Assembly: GCA_025642065.1 (NCBI GenBank)
Contig: JAODUP010000015.1
Coordinates: forward strand, 1,368,001 to 1,432,000
Length of the DNA stretch: 64,000 nt
Reading direction: 5' to 3'
Source: Paralvinella palmiformis
Lineage: Eukaryota; Annelida; Polychaeta; Terebellida; Alvinellidae
The position numbers and the translations under genes are program-made. This document shows positions 24,062-34,960 of this stretch, one piece after another (positions within the stretch are counted from its first letter, which is position 1; the number at the start of each line of letters is the position of its first letter). Below the pieces are notes generated by a model. It was given only the letters and a program-made list of their open reading frames with translations. It made no database searches and was not told where the DNA came from.

Positions 24062-25045
24062 AATAATAATAATAATAATAATGTATATTTAATAAATCGC
24101 CCTTACTAGCAGGAGCCATTCAAAGGCGCTGTACAAATAGTATGTAATATAATAATTAAAATTTCCAAGAGACGACGCATTTCTAATATTTGCCGGCAAC
24201 TTATTCCACAAAGTGGGAGCTGCAACCCTAAACGCACAATCACCATATGATTTGAGCCGAGACACTGGCACCTGCAATAGTATCTGACTGGATGACCTGA
24301 GTTTTCGGGATGACTTTCTAATGGAAAGCAGTTCAGACAGGTATTCTGGCGCCATATCATTAATAGATTTATAAGTTATTAACAGAATCTTAAAATGCAT
24401 ACGCTGTCTAACAGGTAGCCAATGTAGTTTTTGAAGAATTGGGGTGATATGATCATATTTTCTAGTATTTGTTACAATGCGAGCTGCACTATTCTGAATT
24501 CGTTGAATGCGATTAATGTTATAATCAGATATGCCATATAACAGGGAGTTACAATAGTCTATACGAGATGTAGCAAAGGCATGAACTACAGTTACAAGTG
24601 ATTCTTGTGTCAAGAATGCTTTTAAACAGTGGATGTTCCTAAGATGGTAGTAGGCAGCTCGGCATACTGATGTGATATGTTCATGCATGTTAATACATTA
24701 GTCAAAAATAACCCCTAGATTTTTTTACTGACCCATTAGGGGTAACTGAAGATGCACCCATCAGTAATGCTGGTATCTTTAGGGATTTAACACAATGTGG
24801 TGATGCCAAATATAAAATATTTGTTTTATTATAATTTAGTTTTAGACGATTTTGAGTCATCCATAGCCGAATATTGTCAATACAATGTTCTAAATTCTTC
24901 AAGGAAGAGGAGAAATTTAACTCATTGTCAGGATCCAGTGATATATACATATTGTTCTGCCCAAGAGAAACGAATCCAAGTGGCTTCTGATTCGAACAAT
25001 ATTGCATCATCATATCTTGGCGAAAGGGAACAATGGCCGTGACAG
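24062..25045 (-). mobile_element. CR1/L2-like non-LTR retrotransposon, 3' portion
   Basis: The minus-strand frame at 24089-24688 reads the C-terminal half of a Jockey/CR1-group reverse transcriptase. Landmarks are ITSVCRAAYYHLRNI, SRIDYCNSLLYG, RIQNSAARIV, LHWLPVRQRMHFKIL and APTLWNKLPANIR. Just upstream, 24702-25013 reads a thumb-like NRLKLNYNKTNILYL. The two frames are out of register and the catalytic YADD region is damaged, so the copy is dead. It ends at an (ATT)n tail (24062-24083 on the plus strand), as expected for this group. Most of the 5' part is missing. Confidence 0.9.
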
Positions 25046-25348
25046 ATAATTTCCGGCATATGAATAAAGATGATTGGATACAACATTTACACTGGCCTGG
25101 TTATGTAATGAGCTAGCCACAGCGCCTTCTCGATGATTTCAATTAGCCCCAGGAGCCCACCTGAGACAGCATCGTGGCCGAACGTGTATAAATATATCTT
25201 CGAAAAGTAAAGAAGTTCGCAAATAAACACAACATAGTCGTGTGAATAGGCCTTTCTTAATATTCCCTACTGAATATTCATGAGTACACCCAGATCGAGG
25301 CTATGGGGGCTCTGTCGTGTACGATCACAGTTTGCACGAAGTATCAAC

Positions 25349-25435
25349 ATGGCTGAAACGTATACTAGTACAGTGAAATGCAGTGACGGTGATTTGTTTA
25401 TAGTTCCAAAATTTACGTATAGTTTAGTGGAAAAG
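25349..25435 (+). other. Candidate first exon of an unknown gene
   Basis: An ATG in strong context (AACATGG) opens 29 codons, MAETYTSTVKCSDGDLF..., ending at a possible donor AAG/GTCTAA. The SDGDLFIV stretch loosely resembles the start of a Skp1/BTB-like fold, but no later exon could be linked. It may be chance or part of a mobile element. Confidence 0.25.
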
Positions 25436-25846
25436 GTCTAAATATTTCAATTTCATATTGGATATCTTTTGGTGGTCTTGGATCATTTATTTATAGTGGA
25501 TTATATGAAGGCCATTCTTTATAATTTCGGTGTTTTTGTTCATTTGTAGAAGATAAGATAATACTTTTGTTTTAATATCAAGAGATAACAATATCAGTGA
25601 TATATTGCTTATAAAATAACACAAAACCTAAATCCATTTGGCACTTGTCTACGGCTACTTTACAGGGGTTGTGCAGAGCACATACATTTGAAATGACATA
25701 ATATCAAGTGAAATGTCATTGAATATGCCATCAAAATAACATATGTTGGTAGTGTAATCAAACATTTTATTGTTACTCTATATTGCCATGCCTACAACAT
25801 ATTATTATTTTAAGCCTTAGCCAAGAGTAGTTTGATATATAGTATT

Positions 25847-26599
25847 CAGGGGTGACTGAACTACTTTTATTTTGTACTTGAGTAGAAGTAAACGTAAACC
25901 TCTTCAAAACTACTTGAGTAGAAGTAAAAGTGGAACTTGTATAAATCTACTTGAGTAAAAAGTAAAACTAGTTTCCAAAAGTAACCGAAGTAAAAGTAGG
26001 AGATAAAATTTATTGTTACATAAAATATGAAGATCAAAATTCAATTACACAGTGTACGAAAGTGAACAAAATTGACTGCGTCCACAGACAAGTGCTCCCA
26101 CCTAAAGTTGATTCTCAAAGTTGGTGTCGCCAATGAGATTTAAAACATTATTACGATGAATTTTAGAAAACAGTTGGCTTTAGCTGAAACATTTATAACA
26201 AAGTGAGCCTTCAAAAATAAGTTTGCAGAATTATGACGAGTCTTGAATTTCAGTGAGCATCAACTGAAACATGTGTACTTAATGTTAGCAGTATTATAAA
26301 ACTCATTTCAATGCCACAGTACCATATTAAAATAAATCTGTTTACCATAAATTCATCAAAGATACACAAATTGGTGAAAACTTGTAATGATAATTTGCAA
26401 CAACTGTATCAATGGTCTCTTAAATCATAGGCTATATGTTATGACTAAATAGTAAAAAGTAGCGTTACCCCAAATAAAACTACTCTGTTACAAGTAAAAG
26501 TAGTAAGTTGAAATCTTACTTAGCTACTTCCATTTACTTGAAAAAAACCTACTCAAGTAGAGTAATTAAGTAGTTTTACTTAGTTACACGATGGTACTG
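25847..26599. mobile_element. Non-autonomous hAT-like MITE
   Basis: The left end begins CAGGGGTGACTGAACTAC and is rich in TACTTGAGTAG motifs. The right end, read in reverse, begins CAGTACCATCG and carries ACTACTT...ACTTGAGTAGG. These are imperfect inverted termini with subterminal repeats in the style of known hAT MITEs. No transposase frame is inside. An 8-bp target duplication is not obvious, so the copy is old. Confidence 0.7.
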
Positions 26600-26775
26600 A
26601 GTTTTTAAAAAGTAATAATTCCAATAAACCTACTTTTTTCAATAATGGCCTAAATTCTTTTGACCAGGATTTGATGGGCAATAAATCTTGGACTTGATCT
26701 GATTATTCCAGAAGCACCCACATGCGTTCGATAAGCGGCATAGGAAGATGGATAAAATAAAACGTGTTATATACC

Positions 26776-26960
26776 GTGAAAAATGGTCCAGGATCTCTAC
26801 CAATTCTTGACAATTCCGCCTTCCTTACAGTTTTATGCTTAGATAATCGATGCAAATATATCCCTTGTATTGTTCGTGAATCATTTAAACATTGTGAAAC
26901 ACAACAGTGTTTGTGTGTGCCACCTGATGAAGCCATACTCATTGACATTATAGGATACAT
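26776..26960 (-). CDS. THAP-type zinc finger protein, probable first exon
   Basis: The minus-strand frame opens at an ATG at 26960 (further ATGs at 26948, 26942 and 26936). It reads THKHCCVSQCLND, then YLHRLSKHKTVRKAELSRIGRDPGPFFT, and stops being protein-like at a donor-type ACG/GTATAT near 26776. Spacing and residues fit the first half of a THAP domain: the first Cys pair, then a HRLS block where FHRFP is usual, then a basic helix and the RDPGPFF turn. The last Cys/His ligands would be on the next exon, which I could not find. THAP domains bind DNA and occur in cellular factors and P-element-type transposases; either origin is possible. Confidence 0.55.
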
Positions 26961-27099
26961 GCATGGGTCTGCTCTAGATTACTGATCATGTATATGATGG
27001 CCGTTACCAGAAACGCTATGTTTGGAATTCGGGATAGCCCAGCATGCATAAATATTGAAAGAGGGCTATGGCTCGTCGCTGTTCGCGTGTAATGTTAAC

Positions 27100-28512
27100 T
27101 ATAGACGACTATATGATAGTTAATTGAGAATGATTCAAGGCATTATATCACGACTGAACTCTTTCTCTAAGAAACATATTTTTATTACAATCAAACATAA
27201 AATACATTTAGTATTGTTCGAGTTTTGTTCTGTGAATAGCAGTCTTCGAAAATTGTATTTAACACAGTACAAACTGTGGTTTATCAGAGAGTACATATAA
27301 ATTGTTTAATTATGCGAAAATAACTAATTGGCTGTAAGAATTTAAGTTTTATACTTAAAAATCAACTTATTATGTCAACACCTAATGAGCAATAGTCATA
27401 ATTTAATTGCAAACTCATTACTAAATAGTCGTGGATTCTTGGTCTAATATAATGTGACAATACTCGAGTTCAAATATTAAAAATGTAATCTTATTATATC
27501 ATAATATGAGCTAATAATACTACATCGTCCAGTCTACCCACATTAAAAGAACATTAAAACAACCAGTCCCTAAACTGCAAGCAGTGTCACGTGATTCCTG
27601 AAGCAGACGATAACTTTAAACATTTTAGATGGTTACGTTAATGTAAATTTCTGAAGAATGAATAGAAAGCCTGGTAATGTTCAGTTTTCGTTATCTGATG
27701 ACAAATGTGTGTGTGTGTGTGTGTATGTGTGTGTGTGTGTGTAATAAACGCAATATTCCACGCTAATCCTAATGCTATCAAATAACGCGCTACTCCCGAA
27801 TACCGACACGCCATACGGCGATAGGCGATACTCCCGAAATACCATCATTGCTATTATTATTATAGGCTATTATTCGTGCGCTTACAAAATGAACCCTGTA
27901 ATAAATTTGTTGGTGTAAAGCATGTTGTCGGTTTGTGCTGGAAATTACGAAATATCTGTCACCGACGGAACGGATTATAGCATCAGATACTGAGATAGTT
28001 ATTGACACTGGACTGGTGGCTGATCCGGTTGACATTAAATCTCTCGTTTTGCAGTAACATTGATTAATACCTAGTTGAGATTTTTTTCACATTCAGGTGA
28101 ATAAAGTGATCCATCCATCAGTCACGCTTATCGCTGGGGTGTGTCATCTATAAATCAGGATAGTACCGCAATCAGAGAATCAATCCATTATCATGGTGTT
28201 GTCAGGTGTTAACCTTCTGAAAGTCACCAGTTATGTTCTTGGTCTATGATCGACTATTATTGGTATTCCAATATGGGAAATCAAATTGTACTATTATTGC
28301 CATAATAGTAAGGGTAGTAGCAGTTCGATAGTAAAAGTTTGCCACCTTGGATGGTTTCAACTAGGAAATATAATACTTCACTTGGTTAAATATAGAATAA
28401 ATGTAATTAATAGTTTGTGAATTCTTAGCAAGTGTTTTAGGCGCACATTATTTGTCTTGTGTTTTGGAACAAATAAATAAACAAACGAAATGTCTCTTCC
28501 CATTTGTTACAG
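27100..28512. other. Region upstream of SPATA22 exon 2
   Basis: Must contain, or lie downstream of, the missing SPATA22 start exon, which has to end with one base of a split codon. A tiny exon ATGGTGTTGTCAG/GT at 28193-28205 has the right phase but no other support. A GT array lies at 27707-27742. Nothing else recognised. Confidence 0.4.
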
Positions 28513-29180
28513 GTGCCAGAGTGTCAGCCCCTATTTTCAATAGGCGAAGACCAAGGCAAGCGTTATTTGCGCATCCAAACACAATGGACGCCGCAGCTGA
28601 AGGGTGTATGATATCTACAAATATAAAGAACGATGCTGGTAAATTAAGATACCAGAAACATATTTAATTAAATGACCCTGCTGGAAACATATTTTAGTTA
28701 TATGTGATACGTCGGGATAATAGGAGCACCTTAGTATGTTTAATTTATATTAATCTTTTAGGTTATTAAAAGTATTTAAAAATATATTTGCTTAATAGTT
28801 ATTTATAATTGTAACAAGTACATTTTATTCTTTGATTTTGCAGGACTAAGTGATGAATCTTGCACACGATATGGATATAATTCAACTTATCAAAGTAATC
28901 AAGTAAACAACAAATTTGATCAGCAGAAACAAATGTCTGTCTCATGTTACAGTAACCAGCCTCCCAGTTATACACCTGGCGGTGTATCCCCGGCATCAAG
29001 TAATCATCAATAAATTTTACTAACCCTTAAAATGCTGATTTTCGCAATCTGTTAGACAGCATGATGTTCCACTGACCATTCATGATTTTCTGTTGGATTC
29101 AACTTGCACAATGAAAATATTGATAATGTACACAAAACATACTGAAATAGACCTTGCTAATGCTTAAGATATAAATAGTA

Positions 29181-29220
<40 letters not shown>

Positions 29221-29635
29221 CATCACATCCATCCATCCATCCATCATATCCATATATATATGTATATATATATATACTCACACGCGCGCGTGCGCACACA
29301 CACACACACATAAACATGCGCGCGCGCGCGTGTGTGTAAGCACACACACATCACTACAAAGAAGTGAGTTCATGGTGGACCAGCTAAATGACAAATCATT
29401 TGTACATCCTCAATTAAATTTTATTTTTAAGTTGATGCCTGAAACAAGAGAACCAAATATTCAATTAGTCGTTTATTGTTGTTGTTTATTTTGAGTGATT
29501 ATCACAATATAAATTAGACTATAAGGAATATATGTTTAAAGAAATCTAGTAATCATTAATGATACTTACTGAGCAAACATTATTTCTAAATCTAGTACTT
29601 CAATTATGAATATATTGATCATAATGACCACGACG

Positions 29636-29713
<78 letters not shown>

Positions 29714-32397
29714 ATCATTGCAAATTAATACAATTAGTCGCGTCACATTTCTGGAGTCATTCACTCCATAATTGTTTTAACATAACTTATAATGTTTAGT
29801 AGGTGGCAATTTAACAGTTAGGAAAGGAGTTCAATCAAGTAGAGAGAATACACCAATGAAAGACACAGAATACCAGCTAGTGAATGATTCACTGCGGAAT
29901 GAGTTTGCGTATTCTAACGCTTCCCTAATGCAGACATCCCGTACAAAGTCTAATCAACAGCAGGCTGCATTCTCTTCGTATGCAGCAAACAGTCGACTTC
30001 CGCCTAAAACTATCCAGGTATAAAGGCAGTTTTAATAATTGTAATGGGCAGCATGTGTATATGGTATGTCAGAAGCATATCATGTGATATTTATATGATA
30101 TGAATAATTAAGTTATCCACTCAGAATGTGATCACGGTTGTTCAGCATACACGACTACTAATTACCTAAACAATCCCTTATTCAATCATATTAAATAGAC
30201 AAAATATAAAGTTAATTAAGATAATATTGGTTATATTAACGCTAGTTAAAACCAACCTTAACCCCCGACAGATTTTCATCCTTTTAATTAATTATTTTTT
30301 AATTTGCATATTTGTTCGTTCGACGCTATTTTCATTTAGTTTTCTCTAAGCTTCTACATTTTAACTGTATCTGGGAATTACAATAAAACATCGGAAGTTT
30401 TATATTTCCAGTGGTGAAGGAGTTGGTCAGGTAAAAGCTACTGCTAAAACCTATGGATCAAGGTATCAGGCTGCCCCAAAAATTGGCGAGTACAGCAAAT
30501 GCGAAAAACCTAAAACCCATCTTAGCAGAAAGACAAAACAGTTGCCTATCCAGTTTATGAACGAAAACATCCCGTCAAAACAGCTGAACAATGTCAGAGT
30601 AGAATATAATAGCAGAAATAGTATCCCACAAAAATCCTCCTCCAGTGCAAGCTTTGTACAGGTGTGTATATTTAAAGAACAATTTTATCAATGTAGACCA
30701 ACTATGTGATTTTATTCTCCCTCACTTAACGCGCCTGTGTGTGTGTGTGTGTGTGTGGGGGGGGGTTATGACTATAAGATAGAAAGGTATACAGGCAATT
30801 TAATTTGGGAAACATCAATACTTTTAACTTATCTTTCCAGGGAAAATGTTCTACGTCAACACTGACCTCATTAAGATATAATGATAGATCAGCACTCACC
30901 GATGCAACTTTCAATGTTACGCCTAATTTATCACTGCATTTCATCACAGCAACTATCCAAGGAATGAAACACTGGAGTAAATTCGCTCACAAATTACCAA
31001 TGCTTTTTGAAATATTTGGTAAGAAACATACTTACGTTTAACCATTTCGTCACGCTGAGTTGTATAAAACTGTTTGAACCCCGTTAGAAAACACCTGTTA
31101 TTGCATAGTTCTAAAACATATTTAATCGTGAAGATTTATATCATTTATCTAAATTCGTTTCCAAATTAATGCCTATAGCAATTAATTTATCTTGCAGGAA
31201 CATTAAATTCCGCTGTGTCTACAAGTATGGACAATAACTGCGTTCAATTTATGATGAAAGATGATATAGATTCTGTTCCTTGTATATTTTACGAAATAGT
31301 GAGTAAGGCTGTTTTATAAAGAGGATGTCGTTTTTTTAAATATTTTTACTTAAAACATTATTACGTTAACATAAAACCTTTATAAAATACATTATGTATA
31401 TATAGTTTGATCAAATATCTTATATATTTATGAGGGCTCGAAATTAATAGCAGCAAAGGCAACAATTGCATCCCAGTTCCTCCAAAATGCTACCTAGAAT
31501 TTGGTGCGGCAGCAAATATTTGCCGCCTGGTTTATCAGACTGGAAAAATAAAATCACGCCAATAAAATCACGTTCAACTCCTAAACCAGTACAGTGGACT
31601 TAAAATATATCAACTTGAGTAGTTGTGACCTACGCACGCCTTACAATTGTCAAGAATGTATTAATGAAATTACTACAGAAAACAAGCACGGATTTTTCAT
31701 TTGTCCGTAGCTGTGATACGTTTGCGTTATTATCCAATTAGACAACCCACATGGATGGCATGGTTTTTCTCCATTTGCCGCCCGCCATTTTGTTGAACGC
31801 TTATGCTGCCAACTGGCAATTGACACTGGCACTGCTGGATCTAAATAATAAAGATGGCGGTGACGCGACAACCCGAAATACGAAGATTTTTCACGAAAAA
31901 GAAGAAGAGTGATGGTAAATTAACCGAATTATGTACAACAATAGGGTAATTGTAAGAAACACCATTCAATTCAGATATGATTGCTTGCAACTCGTTGCAT
32001 TCATCTGCAGATACACTAAATAGGAATAACAATATATCTGAGCATAATGTTGATTCTTCAGGTCCAGTAGATGTACAAAATTTAAAATCAACTCAAGTGA
32101 AGATAGTAGAAAAACGGATTAAAGATCCAAAAGCGGGAGCTGTTTGATTTCGATTTGATTCAATAGTTGGTTGTGAAAATATGATGAGAACTTTGTAAGA
32201 AAAATGAAGTAGAATCTTCCAGTCCTTTTGTGGAAGGAACAAGCAATTTACAGAAAGAGTATATATATACACAAATTGCGCATTTTTGAATTTCATTACT
32301 ACCTAGATATTTTTTATTGGATCATTCTTTTGACTGCATTGACGGTGTCAGTGTTTTGTGACATCGATCGAAGAATTCAAGCTTAACCGATTCAGGA

Positions 32398-32461
<64 letters not shown>

Positions 32462-34901
32462 AATACACACACAAATAAATAAAAAGACCTCTAACGCAAA
32501 CAAAATGTAAATAAGAGCATTTTATAACTTTTCCAAAACAAAATCTTACCAGTAAAACGTTACATTTTCATCAAAGGTGGGGTAGAAAATCGTCGCAAAA
32601 GAATATAACTCAGAATATGCACAATGTCATGACTTTTAGTTTAATTTCCTAAAATGTACCAATCCTCGAAACACATAATGTATTTTTATAAGATTCACAA
32701 ACGCTTTTCACAGACTTCTAACCACCGTATATATCAACCGATTATGGTAAACATCCCATTAACATGGACGACTTTATCATAAAAAATATCTCATACTTTC
32801 ATCAAATTTTGAGAAAATAAAATGCTTGTAAAAGATAGGATAATTAGGTAAGTTTCGCAACTTTAAATATTTTTCATCATAAAATCACCAGTTAGTAGTA
32901 TGATTTGTAGTTGTGACACAAATGTCAAACAAATATCTTTATCACACTAAATTGTAATCCCTATTTGATTAAACAACTAGACTATCATCCACCAATGTCG
33001 ATTCTGCCCCGCCCACCAAAATAACACACTGAAGACACGGGCATGAGTTAGAACTAAAGAATTATTTTATGCTTAATTTTATTGTGGTAGAATGTTATTT
33101 TGCCACAATGGACGATCTAGGTTAAAAGACATATTTTGTATGATATTCTATTCTTATTATTTGGTGTATCGCATGATTCAGTTCCTTGTTTTACTTCTTA
33201 CCTGTATGCCGATGAGACACTGGTATAAATATGACAACATTCCATTGCTCAAATTCGGTAATCGATCAAACAAATGTTATCTATTTGGCTTCACCACATT
33301 ATTTCAAATTCCTAAGGAAAAAACATTACACACCGTCAATTCTTCCCTTACCTCTAATGGGTCAGTAAAGCATTATGGGGGATCTTTTTAATAAATGTTT
33401 ATTAGACTTGAGTTATTTAACCTAGGCGCTGGTCACACAGGAAACATATAGCTGAGGAGCGACTCCCCAGAGACACATTCCACAAACACAGATGAAAATC
33501 ACATTCGAACTAACTGCGCCATCAGTACGCTATTTTTTTAAACCAATGCTTTAATATGAGTTAGTATTATTATATGAAAGCATTATTGACACAAGAAACA
33601 TTTGTTACAGTAGTCCGTGTCTTTAGGACATCTCATGGAAACTATATTGTATCTTCCTGTAGTATAGCTCATATGATTATAACATCAACCAATTCGGTAA
33701 ATTTAAAATGATGCAGCTTGTACAGTTATAAACATTCTGTGATTATTTCACTCTAATTATTAAAAAGTTCATTGATTGTCGGTGAAACAGCGTATTCATT
33801 TAAACATTTTACTAACAATTTTACCAATGGCATGACATCTGAATACCTGTGTGAACTCATGTCGGTAAGAAAATCATCCCGAAAACTTAGTTCGTCTAGT
33901 TAGATACCGTTGGAAGTACTTATGTCTCGACGATTGCCCGTTTACTGTAGGAGCTCTAACATGGTGGAAGAGATTGCCGGCGGAGATTAGAAGTGTCTCG
34001 TCTCTAGAACTATTTTAATCTATTCTAAAAACTCATCTATTCAAAATTGCTTTCACCAATAAATAAAGTTAATAACAATTTTTTATTGGGTTTTAGATAG
34101 ATCTAATTGGGGTTTAACTGTATAGCGACTTTCAATTGCTGCTACTAGTAAGGTTGCGTTATTAAATGTACATTATTATTATATTTTTATCAATATTTAA
34201 GAAATTTGTTACAAAAATTCATGTAACAGTTAAAATCGGTTACAAAAATTATGTAATAATGAGCCGGTTTTATTACTTTAGCATATATATATATATATAT
34301 ATGCAGCAGTTGACTATAAATTATCTGAATGACGCCATAACATGACGGATTCGTTCATTTCGTTTCAGTTGTCCATGAATGGAACGAGATATTCTAGTTC
34401 AAAAGGTTTCGATTTTCATGTTCACTAATATAATGAATATACGTATACCTACTCTACTGAAATACGATTTCAATATGTTTATATCAGTAAAAGAAGTCGA
34501 TAAAAATAAGGAAGCCATATTATTCACTTAATACTCTCTTAAATTACTGTACCAGTAAATGTTATAACGACATTTATTCTCATTTAAATCTAACATGTAC
34601 TGGGATTTAGCAAATTATAGTAGTGTATAAAAATGTCATACCATTAATAATAATTGTCTAAGATAAATAAAGATATATTCTCCTAGATGAAATGCATAGT
34701 TATTAAACCGTGATAAATTAATTTTATTCTAAGAGCATCAGAGTCAAATTAAAATAAAATAATTTAAATATCAAGAGAACCCCACGTTTTCTTTCCAAAT
34801 GAAATAAATTTTATTATGTTGAGCAGATTATTGTGCTCAAGCAATTCCACTTTAGGCAAGATATTAAAAATTCTAGGTCTTAACTAAAATATGTATAACA
34901 A

Positions 34902-34960
<59 letters not shown>

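Noticed and set aside
30411..30430. Earlier acceptor for SPATA22 exon 5 at TTTCCAG
   Set aside because: In every phase compatible with exon 4 it leads at once to a stop; the acceptor at 30430 keeps the frame open.
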